This document shows positions 45,905 through 55,190 of a stretch of DNA of 64,000 bases, piece by piece (positions within the stretch are counted from its first letter, which is position 1; the number at the start of each line of letters is the position of its first letter). The notes beneath the pieces were generated by a model. That model worked only from the letters and a program-made list of their open reading frames with translations. It was not told the origin of the DNA and ran no database searches. A program made the translations under genes and the position numbers. Source of the DNA: Mycolicibacterium sp. (GTDB taxonomy: Bacteria; Actinomycetota; Actinomycetes; Mycobacteriales; Mycobacteriaceae). The stretch covers positions 61,244 through 125,243 of the forward strand of contig NZ_JAEMTA010000005.1 in the NCBI RefSeq assembly GCF_016462545.1, in the 5' to 3' direction.

Positions 45905-47380
45905 ATGACGATCGCGAGCAGTTGGATCGATGGCGCCGAGGTGACCACCGGCGGCGGAATGCATCAGGTCATCGACCCGGCGACGGGGAACGTGGTTGCC
46001 GAGTGCGCCCTGGCGACGCCCGAGGACGTGGACGGCGCCGTCGCCTCCGCGCGTAGGGCGCTGCCGGCGTGGGCGTCCGCGACGCCGGCCGAACGTTCGG
46101 CAGTGCTGGCCAAGCTGGCTCATCTCGCGGGCGAGCATGCCGATGCTCTGGTAGCCGAAGAAGTGAGCCAGACCGGTAAGCCCGTCCGGCTTGCCACCGA
46201 GTTCGACGTCCCGGGCAGCGTGGACAACATCGACTTCTTCGCGGGCGCGGCACGGCACCTCGAGGGCAAGGCCACCGCCGAGTACTCGGCGGACCACACC
46301 TCCAGCATCCGTCGCGAGGCCATCGGTGTGGTCGCGACCATCACGCCGTGGAACTATCCGCTGCAGATGGCGGTATGGAAGGTCATTCCCGCACTGGCCG
46401 CCGGCTGCTCGGTGGTGATCAAGCCCGCCGAGGTGACGCCGTTGACCACGCTCACCCTGGCCCGGCTCGCAAGCGAGGCCGGCCTGCCCGCCGGCGTGCT
46501 CAACGTCGTCACCGGAGCGGGCGGCGACGTCGGCATCGCGCTGGCCGGACATCGCGACGTCGACCTGGTGACGTTCACGGGGTCGACGGCCGTCGGGCGC
46601 AAGGTCATGGCGGCGGCAGCCCAGCACGGACATCGCACGCAGCTCGAACTCGGAGGCAAGGCGCCGTTCCTGGTGTTCGACGACGCGGATCTAGACGCCG
46701 CCATCGAGGGTGCGGTCGCCGCATCACTCATCAACACCGGGCAGGACTGCACCGCGGCCACGCGGGCGATCGTCGCGCGCGACCTCTACGACGACTTCGT
46801 CGCCGGCGTCGGTGAACTGATGAGCAAGATCGTCGTCGGCGATCCTCATGACCCCGAGACGGACCTGGGGCCGCTGATCACCCACGCGCACCGTGCGAAG
46901 GTCGCCGGGATGGTCGAGCGCGCGCCGGGTGAGGGCGGGCGCATCGTCACCGGCGGCAGTGCTCCCGACGGCCCGGGTTCGTTCTACCGTCCCACTCTCA
47001 TCGCGGACGTCGACGAACGCTCCGAGGTGTACCGCAGCGAGATCTTCGGACCCGTTCTCGTGGTCCGATCCTTCACCGACGATGACGACGGGATTCGGCA
47101 GGCCAATGACACGGAGTACGGCCTGGCTGCCTCGGCCTGGACCCGCGACGTCTACCGCGCGCAGCGGGCGTCGCGCGAGATCCACGCCGGGTGCGTGTGG
47201 ATCAACGACCACATTCCGATCATCAGCGAGATGCCGCACGGCGGCTTCGGGGCGTCCGGCTTCGGCAAGGACATGAGCGACTACTCGTTCGAGGAATACC
47301 TCACCATCAAGCATGTGATGAGCGACATCACCGCCAAGGCCGAAAAAGATTGGCACCGAATCATCTTCACGAAGCGTTAG
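45905..47380 (+). CDS. Aldehyde dehydrogenase, gamma-aminobutyraldehyde dehydrogenase-like
   Basis: A 491-residue NAD(P)-dependent aldehyde dehydrogenase. The catalytic Cys is in [11 protein letters not shown], the general-base Glu in [12 protein letters not shown], and the coenzyme block [23 protein letters not shown] is present. Overall similarity, including [25 protein letters not shown] near the C-terminus, points to the PatD/PuuC branch that turns 4-aminobutyraldehyde into GABA. With the divergent aminotransferase and Lrp genes it suggests amine catabolism. The substrate assignment is inference. Confidence 0.88.
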   Translation: MTIASSWIDGAEVTTGGGMHQVIDPATGNVVAECALATPEDVDGAVASARRALPAWASATPAERSAVLAKLAHLAGEHADALVAEEVSQTGKPVRLATEFDVPGSVDNIDFFAGAARHLEGKATAEYSADHTSSIRREAIGVVATITPWNYPLQMAVWKVIPALAAGCSVVIKPAEVTPLTTLTLARLASEAGLPAGVLNVVTGAGGDVGIALAGHRDVDLVTFTGSTAVGRKVMAAAAQHGHRTQLELGGKAPFLVFDDADLDAAIEGAVAASLINTGQDCTAATRAIVARDLYDDFVAGVGELMSKIVVGDPHDPETDLGPLITHAHRAKVAGMVERAPGEGGRIVTGGSAPDGPGSFYRPTLIADVDERSEVYRSEIFGPVLVVRSFTDDDDGIRQANDTEYGLAASAWTRDVYRAQRASREIHAGCVWINDHIPIISEMPHGGFGASGFGKDMSDYSFEEYLTIKHVMSDITAKAEKDWHRIIFTKR

Positions 47381-47414
47381 GCAACGCCGCGATTCGCGCT
47401 CGGAGGTACTGAAG

Positions 47415-48614
47415 ATGACCGTCCCCGCTCTCGCTCCACGCGACATCATCGACGATGACTGGCCCGGCGTAGCGCTTCTCGCCGGAACCAGCTACGGCTC
47501 GTTCTGGCACCCCGAGACGTTCGCGGCCTGGCGGACGCTGATGCCGCCGCGCAGTTCGGTGGTCGTCAAGGATGGCGACGACGTCGTGGGCATGGCCCAC
47601 TACGTGGACCTCAAGCTCACCGTCCCCGGTGGCGCGATCCTGCCGATCGCGGGGATCACCTGGGTGGGCGTGGCTCCTACGCACCGCCGCCGCGGTCTGC
47701 TGCGCGCGATGTACACCGAACTGCACCAACGCTTCGCCGACGCCGGCTATCCGATGGCCGGGCTGACCGCGACCGAGGGCGGCATCTACGGCCGGTTCGG
47801 GTACGGCCCCGCGACCGTGGACACCGAGCTGACCCTGGACCGACGCTTCGCCCGATTCCACCGGCACGCAGCCGATCCCGGCGGGGTGCGGATCGTCCGG
47901 CCGAGTGAGCACCGCGACGAACTCGCCTCGATCTTCGATCGCTACCGGCTGATGACGCCGGGCGGGCTGGAGCGACCGACTGCGCTGTGGGACGACCTCC
48001 TGACCGACTGGGACGATTCGCGCCGCGGGGGGACGCGGTGGAACTGCTTCCTGCACGCCGACGGCTACCTGCTGCATCGGGTGCATCGAGGGGAAACCAG
48101 ACGTGTTCGCGTGGAGGAGTTCACGGCGATCACGCCGGACGCGCACGTCGCGCTGTGGCGCGCCCTGATCGGCCTCGACCTGGTCGAGACCATCAGCGTC
48201 TCCAGCCATCCCGCCGATCCGCTGCCCTACCTGTTGGACGATTCCCGGCTGGTGCGCACCACCGGAGCCGAGGACGGACTCTGGCTGCGCATCATGGACC
48301 TGCCCGTGGCGCTTGAGGCCCGCGCCTACCTGGCTGACCTCGACGTCGTCATCGAGGTTGATGACGGATTCCGTTCCGACGGTGGACGATTCGCACTGAC
48401 TATCCGCGACGGACGGGCGCGGTGCGTACGCTCGGAGGCGCCCGCGGAGATCGAGATGGACCTCGACGTGCTCGGCAGCCTGTACCTCGGCGTCCATCGC
48501 GCGGACACGCTTGCCGCGGCGAACCGCATCCGCGGCGGTACCCCGGAGTCGCTCGCGCTCCTCGATGCCGCCTTCCGCAGCGACGTTCCGGCGCAGCTCG
48601 GCTTCAACTTCTGA
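47415..48614 (+). CDS. eis: Eis-family GNAT N-acetyltransferase
   Basis: A 399-residue acetyltransferase of the Eis family: two GNAT-like domains plus a sterol-carrier-like domain, working as a hexamer. The acetyl-CoA loop is [15 protein letters not shown], the general-acid Tyr is Y125 in [10 protein letters not shown], and the protein ends in a free carboxylate at F399 (GFNF) that serves as base in known Eis enzymes. Eis proteins acetylate aminoglycosides and many other amines. The gene starts 35 bases after the aldehyde dehydrogenase, with GGAGG upstream, so the two may form one unit. The true substrate here is unknown. Confidence 0.9.
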   Translation: MTVPALAPRDIIDDDWPGVALLAGTSYGSFWHPETFAAWRTLMPPRSSVVVKDGDDVVGMAHYVDLKLTVPGGAILPIAGITWVGVAPTHRRRGLLRAMYTELHQRFADAGYPMAGLTATEGGIYGRFGYGPATVDTELTLDRRFARFHRHAADPGGVRIVRPSEHRDELASIFDRYRLMTPGGLERPTALWDDLLTDWDDSRRGGTRWNCFLHADGYLLHRVHRGETRRVRVEEFTAITPDAHVALWRALIGLDLVETISVSSHPADPLPYLLDDSRLVRTTGAEDGLWLRIMDLPVALEARAYLADLDVVIEVDDGFRSDGGRFALTIRDGRARCVRSEAPAEIEMDLDVLGSLYLGVHRADTLAAANRIRGGTPESLALLDAAFRSDVPAQLGFNF

Positions 48615-48656
48615 TGACGGGCTATTGAGGGTGTCGCCGTATGCCACAGTTGACCG

Positions 48657-49334
48657 GTGAAGTACGGACAGGGCTGGCAGCCGCCAGCGGTCGACTGGGC
48701 CTCGACGCGCGGCCGCATCCTCCTGTCGGCGTCGGTTCTCTTCGCTCAGCGTGGCTACTTCGGCACGTCGACCCGTGACATCGCCGAGGCCGTGTCGATT
48801 CGGCAACCGTCGCTGTTTCACCACTTCCAGGCCAAGCACGAGATCTTCCGGGCGCTCGTCGAACTCGACCTCGGCCCGTCGATCGACCGGATGAACCAAC
48901 GCCTCGGCGAGCAGTCGTGCTGGGCCGAGAAGCTGCACCTGGCCATCGCATACGACGTGCGAGAGATCCTCGTCCAACCGTTCGATGCGCGCGGTCTCTA
49001 CCAGGACGCGGTGCTCGCGCTGGACGAGTTCGAGGCTGAGCGTGAGGGTATCGCCCTCTATCACCGTCAGGTGGAGAGCGTGATCGACGAAGGTTGTCAG
49101 GCAGGCGAATTCGTGCCGTCCGAGTCCAGTTTCGTCCTGCGGGCGATCAATGGCGTGCTCTTCGAGACGTTGCGGGAGCAGGGTGGTCCCTCGGGGCCCG
49201 TGCGGCATCAGCGCCCTCTGCAGGCGGCGGACTTCGTCGTCCGCTCCATGCTCACGGAGCCGTCGAGGCTGGGGGACATCCGCGATGTCACACGCGCCCG
49301 ACTCGGCGACCTCGAGCCGGCCACCTTCGCCTGA
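48657..49334 (+). CDS. TetR family transcriptional regulator
   Basis: A 225-residue TetR regulator. The helix-turn-helix (TRGRILLSASVLFAQRGYFGTSTRDIAEAVSIRQPSLFHHFQAKHEIFRALVE, given here in parts as RGRILLSASVLFAQ and IAEAVSIRQPSLFHHF) is clear. The C-terminal ligand domain is unassigned. It begins at GTG 48657, 43 bases after eis and 160 bases before the ABC importer genes on the same strand, so it may control either. Confidence 0.88.
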   Translation: MKYGQGWQPPAVDWASTRGRILLSASVLFAQRGYFGTSTRDIAEAVSIRQPSLFHHFQAKHEIFRALVELDLGPSIDRMNQRLGEQSCWAEKLHLAIAYDVREILVQPFDARGLYQDAVLALDEFEAEREGIALYHRQVESVIDEGCQAGEFVPSESSFVLRAINGVLFETLREQGGPSGPVRHQRPLQAADFVVRSMLTEPSRLGDIRDVTRARLGDLEPATFA

Positions 49335-49494
49335 AGTCGCCAACACCGTCACCTGATCGGTGCGGTTCGTGTGACGACCACGTAAACGGTGTTACGAGTT
49401 GAGGCAAAGAGATCCCTGCGCGTCCAGGGTGCCCTATCGTTCGATAGGGACGTGGCGCGATGGACGGCGCCGACCGCTGATCCTTGGAGGAAAG

Positions 49495-50343
49495 TTGAAG
49501 AAGACACTCATCGTCGGCCTCGCCGGCGTGGCACTCTCCGGTCTCGTGGGTTGTTCGTCGTCATCGGACGAGGCGGCGCCGAGCCCGACGGGTCCCGCGA
49601 AGGTACAACCGCCGGCAATTCTCGAGGCTGGCACGCTCACGATCTGCGCACCCAACGACGGGACGCCGCCGAACGTCTATCACGACGAGTCCGGCAAGCT
49701 GGTCGGCAGTGAAGTCGACCTCGGCGAGGCGCTGGCTGCTCAGATGGGGCTCAAGGCCAAGTTCCACGAATCGTCCTTCGCCACGGTCATTCCGACGATC
49801 CAGGCCAAGCAGTGCGACGTCATCATGGCCCAGCTCTACATCAAGCCCGAGCGCGAGAAGGTCGTCGACTTCGTTACGTACGTCCTATCCGGCACCGGTA
49901 TCGCCGTCTCGGAGGACAAGCCCGCCGACATCACCGGGCTCGACGACAAACTGTGCGGCAAGAAGGTGGTCCTGGCGGTGGCCACCACCGCCGAGTCCCT
50001 GGCGCAGGAGCAGTCCGAGAAGTGCACGGCGGCAGGCAAGGCCCCGGTCGACATCACCCGCAGCAACCAGGCCGACGTATCGATACAACAGGTGCAGAAC
50101 GGACAGGTCGACGCGTTCATGGACACGGCGGAGACGCTCGGTTACTACGCCACCAAGACCGGCGCGAAGATCAAGCCGGTGGGTCAGCCGTTCGGCACCA
50201 TCAAGATTGGCGCCGCGACCCTGAAGGGCAACACTGCCCTGCACGATGCGATCGCCCAGGCGCTCGGCGAGCTCGAGTCCAATGGCACGTACAAGAAGAT
50301 CCTCGACGAGTGGGGCATGGGCGATCTCGGCATCACCAACTGA
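49495..50343 (+). CDS. Amino acid ABC transporter substrate-binding lipoprotein
   Basis: A 282-residue family-3 solute-binding protein. A signal with lipobox LSGLVGC anchors it outside the membrane. The mature part has the bacterial SBP family 3 signature GSEVDLGEALAAQMGLKAKF and ends GELESNGTYKKILDEWGM, typical of polar amino acid binders. The start is TTG 49495, directly preceded by GGAGGAAAG, which is better supported than the upstream ATG at 49399. It is the first gene of a five-gene unit with permease, ATPase, gamma-glutamyltransferase and DUF1275. Confidence 0.9.
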   Translation: MKKTLIVGLAGVALSGLVGCSSSSDEAAPSPTGPAKVQPPAILEAGTLTICAPNDGTPPNVYHDESGKLVGSEVDLGEALAAQMGLKAKFHESSFATVIPTIQAKQCDVIMAQLYIKPEREKVVDFVTYVLSGTGIAVSEDKPADITGLDDKLCGKKVVLAVATTAESLAQEQSEKCTAAGKAPVDITRSNQADVSIQQVQNGQVDAFMDTAETLGYYATKTGAKIKPVGQPFGTIKIGAATLKGNTALHDAIAQALGELESNGTYKKILDEWGMGDLGITN

Positions 50344-50358
50344 TCGAAGGGCATTGTC

Positions 50359-51162
50359 GTGCAGTTTGATTGGGCGTTCTTCTGGAAGTCTCTCTTCACA
50401 CCCAGTGACGCATTCACCGACGGCCTGATCCTCACGATCGTCATCTCGGCGATTGCCATGGTCTTGGCTACGCTCGTCGGCCTTGGCGTGGCACTGATGC
50501 GGCGATCACGTCTCGCGGTGGTTCGCTGGGGAGCCGGGTTCTACATCTGGGTGATCCGGGGTACCCCGCTACTGGTGCAGCTGGTGATCATCTATACCGG
50601 GCTGGCTGCGATCGGGCTCTATCAATTCCATGACGCGTCGATCCTGGGGGTGTCGGTCAAGGCCGCCGTACAGGCCGCGATCATCGGGCTGATGGTCAAC
50701 GAAAGCGCGTACATCGCCGAGATCATCAGGGCTGGTTTGGATTCCGTGCCGAAAGGACAGTTCGAGGCGGCTGCGTCGCTCGGCATGACGCCGATGAGAC
50801 TGATGCGGTGGATCGTCGTTCCTCAGTCGCTGCGCGTCATGGTGCCGCCGATGGGCAACTCCTTCAACGGGATGATGAAGACCACGTCCGTGCTGTCGGT
50901 GATCGGCGTGAGCGAGATGTTCCTGGTGACGCAATCGATCAGCTCGGCAACCTTTCACACCTTCGAGATCTTCATCGTCGCCGCCATCTACTACCTCGCC
51001 TTGACCACGGTGTGGACGTTCATCCAGGCCGGCATCGAGAACCGGCTCGCCCGCCTACTCGGCATCGAGCAACGGGTGCCGATCACTCAGCGGTTGTTGG
51101 GTGCGCGGCGCTCGACGGCCCCGACCGTGGTAGCCGACGCGACACTGCAACCGCACGGATGA
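50359..51162 (+). CDS. Amino acid ABC transporter permease (HisMQ/GlnP type)
   Basis: A 267-residue membrane permease with about five helices. The family signatures are WVIRGTPLLVQLVIIYTGL and the cytoplasmic EAA loop EAAASLGMTPMRLMRWIVVPQ, which couples to the ATPase. It starts at GTG 50359, 15 bases after the binding-protein gene, and overlaps a possible ATPase start. A single permease probably acts as homodimer. The imported substrate is probably a polar amino acid or small peptide derivative. Confidence 0.92.
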   Translation: MQFDWAFFWKSLFTPSDAFTDGLILTIVISAIAMVLATLVGLGVALMRRSRLAVVRWGAGFYIWVIRGTPLLVQLVIIYTGLAAIGLYQFHDASILGVSVKAAVQAAIIGLMVNESAYIAEIIRAGLDSVPKGQFEAAASLGMTPMRLMRWIVVPQSLRVMVPPMGNSFNGMMKTTSVLSVIGVSEMFLVTQSISSATFHTFEIFIVAAIYYLALTTVWTFIQAGIENRLARLLGIEQRVPITQRLLGARRSTAPTVVADATLQPHG

Positions 51163-51185
51163 GTCGAGAGGCCAAGGAGACCGCC

Positions 51186-51974
51186 ATGACGATCGACGGC
51201 GAACACGAGCCCGATGCCACCCCCATCGTGTCGGTGCGAAATGCGTGCTGCACCTTGGGTGGACGCCGGGTGCTCGACGAGGTGAACCTGGACGTCCAAC
51301 GAGGTCAGGTCGTAGTGCTCATCGGCCCGTCCGGGGCGGGTAAGACCACGCTCCTGAGGTCGGTGAACCACCTCGAGTCACTGGACAGCGGCGAGGTCTT
51401 GATCGCCGGCGTATCGATCGCGCACCGCGAGGTGGGGTCGCAACGCAAGGTGGGCGTCGCCGAACTGGCGCGTCGTCGGCGGGAGATCGGCTTCGTCTTT
51501 CAGCATTTCAACCTGTTCCCTCACATGACGGCGTTGGAGAACGTGTGGAACGGCCCCGTCCGGGTGCTCGGCCAACCGAAGGCCAAGGGACGGGAGGACG
51601 CCCTGGCCCTGCTGCAGCGAGTGGGCCTGGGGGACAAGGCGGAATCCCGACCGAGTCAGCTCTCGGGCGGACAACAACAGCGGGTCGCGATCGCTCGGGC
51701 GCTGGCCATGCGGCCGAAGGTGATGCTCTTCGATGAGCCCACCAGCGCACTCGACGTCGAGATGGTGGGCGAGGTACTCGAAGTGATGCGCGAACTGGCG
51801 CGAGACGAGATGACGATGCTCGTGGTGACCCACGAGATGCGATTCGCCCGCGATGTCGCTGATCGTATCGTCGTCATGGATGGGGGCCGCATCATCGAGG
51901 ACGCCCCGCCGGGTGAGCTGTTCACCAGCCCGAAGAACGAGCGGACCAAGTCCTTTCTGTCGACGATCCACTGA
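51186..51974 (+). CDS. Amino acid ABC transporter ATP-binding protein
   Basis: A 262-residue ABC ATPase. Walker A is GPSGAGKTTLL, signature LSGGQQQR, Walker B VMLFDEPTSALD and the switch His is in VVTHEMRFARDVAD, all as in GlnQ/HisP proteins. The family segment QHFNLFPHMTALENV is present. ATG 51186 is preferred because AAGGAG lies 6 bases upstream; an ATG at 51159 overlapping the permease stop (ATGA) is in frame and possible. It is 49 bases from the gamma-glutamyltransferase gene. Confidence 0.93.
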   Translation: MTIDGEHEPDATPIVSVRNACCTLGGRRVLDEVNLDVQRGQVVVLIGPSGAGKTTLLRSVNHLESLDSGEVLIAGVSIAHREVGSQRKVGVAELARRRREIGFVFQHFNLFPHMTALENVWNGPVRVLGQPKAKGREDALALLQRVGLGDKAESRPSQLSGGQQQRVAIARALAMRPKVMLFDEPTSALDVEMVGEVLEVMRELARDEMTMLVVTHEMRFARDVADRIVVMDGGRIIEDAPPGELFTSPKNERTKSFLSTIH

Positions 51975-52023
51975 GACCCGCTCAGTCCGTTACCGATTCG
52001 AACCTGATGGGAGCAGTCCAACC

Positions 52024-53625
52024 GTGCCGCCAACCCGGTCGGGCGCCTTCACCGGCGCCATCGCCACACCGCACACCGCCGCGACGGAGGCCGCCACCGC
52101 CGCCTATCGCGACGGTGGAAACGCCATCGATGCTGCCATCGCCGCGGCTGCGGTGCTGACAGTGGTCTATCCGCACAACGTGGCGTTGGGCGGGGACTTG
52201 ATCGCCCTGGTGCGCACCAGTGACGGCGTCGTGACGTGTGTCAACGCCTCGGGTTGGGCCGGCGCCGCGGCTGACGTCGCTGCGATGCAGGCCAAGTATG
52301 GCTCCGCGCTACCCGCCCGCGGCGCGGACACGGTCACCGTTCCTGGTGGCGTCCGAGGCTGGGAAACGTTGCGCAGCTTCGGAAGTCGCCTATCGTGGGA
52401 ACGCCTGCTCAGGCCGGCCGAGCAGCTCGCCAGGGACGGCTCGCCGGTCGCGGCATCGCTCGACGAGCATCTCACCGATCCCGAGAACTCGGACTTGTTC
52501 GGGCAGGACGACTTCGACCGGGTGTTCCGCCCGGGTGGACGGCTGCTGCGCCGCGGCGAGCAGTTCCGGCAACCGGCGCTGGCCGACACCTTCGCCACGC
52601 TGGCGGCCCACGGGCCCGACGAGTTCTACACCGGTGGACTGGCCGCACGCACCGTGCAGTACCTGCGTTCTCGCGGATCGGTGGTGGATGGTGCGGACTT
52701 CGCCGAATTCCACCCCGAGCTCACCGATCCCATCGCCGCCGACTTCCGTGGTCGGACGGTGCTCACCAGTCCGCCGAACACCCATGGCTTCGTGATGCTG
52801 CGGGCGTTGCGGGCGATCGACGAGCTCGGCACCGACTCGCCGCTTGGCGCGGGACTCGGGACGCTGATGCGGATGTTCCACCACGGGAACCGATTGCGAT
52901 CGGCCTACCTCGCCGACCCGCGCTTCGCCCCGGTGGACGTCGAGGCGCTGGTGCACGACGATCTTCGCGCGGCCACCGCCTTGGTGGGCGCGACCGCACA
53001 TGCGCAGCCGGTGCCGGGTGGTGACACGGTCGGTATCGCCGCCGCCGACGGTGACGGCATCGCGGTGTCGCTGATCCAGAGCGTGTTCCACGCGTTTGGT
53101 TCCGGGCTGGTCGATCCTCGGACCGGCATCCTCTTCCACGATCGCGGTACCGGTTTCTCGTTGCAGCCGGAGTCGCCGAATCTGTTGGCGCCGAGAAAGC
53201 GCCCGGCACATTCGCTGATGCCCGTGATGGTCACCGAGGACGGCGACCTGCGGCACGTGCTGGCGACCATGGGCGGGCAGGGGCAACCGCAGATCCTCAC
53301 CCAGGTGTTCCTACGGCTGGCGGCCGGAGCGAGTGCCGCAGACGCCATCGCTGCCCCCCGTGCAATCGTGGGGCGTCAGATGCTCGGCGGGACCGACGAT
53401 TCGGTCGTCGTCGAGTCTGACGCGGACGCGACCGCGGTGGCGGCGCTCGGGGCCGCGGGTCTGTCGGTGGATGAAGTACCGCCGCACACCGAAGGTCTCG
53501 GCCAGGCCAACGTGGTGAGCATCGACTCGAACGGTCAGCTCACGGCGGCAGCCGATCCGCGGGCAGATGGCTCGGGAGTCGTAGCGCAGTACGCGCGACA
53601 CGTCTTGGGTTCGGCGGCAGGGTGA
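52024..53625 (+). CDS. Gamma-glutamyltransferase family protein, cytoplasmic type (YwrD-like)
   Basis: A 533-residue Ntn-hydrolase of the gamma-glutamyltransferase family. No signal peptide is visible, unlike classical periplasmic GGT. The expected autoprocessing and catalytic Thr is T335 in GGDTVGIAAADGDG, and the family blocks PHNVALGGD, TVPGGVRGWE and LLAPRKRPAHSLMP are present. It should hydrolyse gamma-glutamyl amides or related Ntn substrates inside the cell. Placement directly after the ABC importer genes suggests it processes the imported compound. The start is GTG 52024. Confidence 0.85.
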   Translation: MPPTRSGAFTGAIATPHTAATEAATAAYRDGGNAIDAAIAAAAVLTVVYPHNVALGGDLIALVRTSDGVVTCVNASGWAGAAADVAAMQAKYGSALPARGADTVTVPGGVRGWETLRSFGSRLSWERLLRPAEQLARDGSPVAASLDEHLTDPENSDLFGQDDFDRVFRPGGRLLRRGEQFRQPALADTFATLAAHGPDEFYTGGLAARTVQYLRSRGSVVDGADFAEFHPELTDPIAADFRGRTVLTSPPNTHGFVMLRALRAIDELGTDSPLGAGLGTLMRMFHHGNRLRSAYLADPRFAPVDVEALVHDDLRAATALVGATAHAQPVPGGDTVGIAAADGDGIAVSLIQSVFHAFGSGLVDPRTGILFHDRGTGFSLQPESPNLLAPRKRPAHSLMPVMVTEDGDLRHVLATMGGQGQPQILTQVFLRLAAGASAADAIAAPRAIVGRQMLGGTDDSVVVESDADATAVAALGAAGLSVDEVPPHTEGLGQANVVSIDSNGQLTAAADPRADGSGVVAQYARHVLGSAAG

Positions 53626-54293
53626 TTCGCCACCTGCACGTGTGGCTGATGATGGCGCTGACGGTCGTGACGGGGTCCCTCGACGCCGTCGGCTACCTGG
53701 GTCTCGATCGCGTCTTCACCGGAAACATGACCGGGAACGTAGTGATCCTCGGCATGGGCATCGCGGCCGACGAGGGCCTACCCGTCGCCGGACCGCTCAT
53801 CGCGCTGATCGGTTACGTGCTGGGGGCGGCGGTCGTCGGGCTGACCATCCGAGGTCGCACACGCACCTGGACTCCTGTGGTGACGGTGATCGTGTGCGTC
53901 AACGCGGGGGTGCTCGCCGCGGTCGCGACGGCATTGCTGTTCGTCTCCCGCCCGGGTCAGTCGCCGGCCGGCGTCGCCACTGCTGCGACCATCGCGGTCG
54001 TGATGGGGGCCCAGGCGTCGGTTGCGCGGTTCCTGGCGGTGACCGACATGACCACCGTCGTGGTGACGTCGACCATCACGTCGTATGCGAGTGAGACGTT
54101 GTTGAAGGGCGGGTTGACGTGGTTCACCCACCGCCGGCTGTGGGCCGTCGTGGCCATCTTCGCCGGCGCACTGGCGGGCGGTCTGATGATCAAGCTTCAC
54201 ATCAGCGTCCCGGTCTACGCGGCAGCCGTCGTGACGCTCGGTTGCGGAGTGCTCGGCCACGTCCTCTGGGAGCGCGCGGCAATTACGACGTGA
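53622..54293 (+). CDS. DUF1275 (YoaK) membrane protein
   Basis: A 223-residue membrane protein of the YoaK/DUF1275 family with six predicted helices. The signature VTGSLDAVGYLGLDRVFTGNMTGNVV is at the N-terminus, and GAQASVARFLAVTDMTTVVVTSTIT is the second family block. The function is unknown. Its GTG overlaps the gamma-glutamyltransferase stop (GTGA), so it is co-translated and is the last gene of the importer unit. It converges on the universal stress protein gene. Confidence 0.88.
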   Translation: MIRHLHVWLMMALTVVTGSLDAVGYLGLDRVFTGNMTGNVVILGMGIAADEGLPVAGPLIALIGYVLGAAVVGLTIRGRTRTWTPVVTVIVCVNAGVLAAVATALLFVSRPGQSPAGVATAATIAVVMGAQASVARFLAVTDMTTVVVTSTITSYASETLLKGGLTWFTHRRLWAVVAIFAGALAGGLMIKLHISVPVYAAAVVTLGCGVLGHVLWERAAITT

Positions 54294-54313
54294 GGGGCGC
54301 TCGCTCGTGCCGT

Positions 54314-55174
54314 CTACTCACCCTTGGGGATGACGATGACCGGGACGTCGACGCCGGCAAGGATGCGCGCCGCCGTCGATCCCAGGAAGATCCGCCGTGG
54401 TGCGGCGAATCGGCTGGATCCGACGACGAGTAGGTCGCCGTCGTCCCAGTTGAGCTTCTTCAGCGCCGATTCGAGCGTCGTGCCGTCGGCGACCAGTGAT
54501 TCGATCTCGGGAGCGTCGGGGAGCGTCCGGGCTGCCACCGCCAGATTTTGCTCGGCCGCGGTCACCTGCAGCTGACGCATCGCACGCGCACTCTCGGCCT
54601 CGGCCAGGTTCTCCGCCGACACCAGCGACAGCATGCGAATGCCGATCCCGCCCGCGCTGGCCAGGGTGAGCGCGAACGGCAGGGGATTGTCGTCGCCCGG
54701 ACGAGTGGGCACCGCGGCGGTCACCAACGTGAAGTCGTCGTCGGGGTCGTCGGCGTAGCCGCGCGGCGCCAGGGCGACGGGGATGGGCGAGGAGTGCAGC
54801 AGCGCGCCGGTGACCGGGCCGATGGTGTGGCCGCCGAAGAACCCATCGCGGGCGCCGCCGACGACGATCAGATCCGACGACTTGTCCTGGGCGAACCCGA
54901 TGAGCGACTCGGCGAACGACTCGCCGACGGTCACCGTCCCCGCCGCGTTGACGCCGGATGCCTGCAGCGTCGACACCGCCTGTGTCGCCCAGGCATCACC
55001 GCGGTCGACGAGTAGCTTCTGGTACTCGGCGCGTCCGGGGTGACCGTCGGGCAGTTCCTCGCGGACCACCAGCAGGACGTCCACGGTCGCGTCGAACGTC
55101 TTGGCCAATGCGGTCGCCAACGCCACCCCGTCGTCGCCGGTCGGGGTCGCAAGATAGCCAACGGTTAGATGCAT
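54314..55174 (-). CDS. Tandem universal stress protein
   Basis: A 286-residue protein made of two UspA domains. The first has the DLIVVGGARDGFFGG(H)TIGPVTGALLHSSPIPVALAP ATP-binding pattern in part; the second ends DLLVVGSSRFAAPRRIFLGSTAARILAGVDVPVIVIP. The residues follow the G-2x-G-9x-G-S/T theme, so ATP binding is plausible. ATG 55174 (MHLTVGYLA) is chosen because GGGAGAG precedes it. It follows the APC permease by 16 bases on the same strand and likely modulates that transporter or answers to the same signal, as often seen for permease-USP pairs. Confidence 0.87.
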   Translation of the reverse strand: MHLTVGYLATPTGDDGVALATALAKTFDATVDVLLVVREELPDGHPGRAEYQKLLVDRGDAWATQAVSTLQASGVNAAGTVTVGESFAESLIGFAQDKSSDLIVVGGARDGFFGGHTIGPVTGALLHSSPIPVALAPRGYADDPDDDFTLVTAAVPTRPGDDNPLPFALTLASAGGIGIRMLSLVSAENLAEAESARAMRQLQVTAAEQNLAVAARTLPDAPEIESLVADGTTLESALKKLNWDDGDLLVVGSSRFAAPRRIFLGSTAARILAGVDVPVIVIPKGE

Positions 55175-55190
55175 CTTCTCTCCCAAGAGA

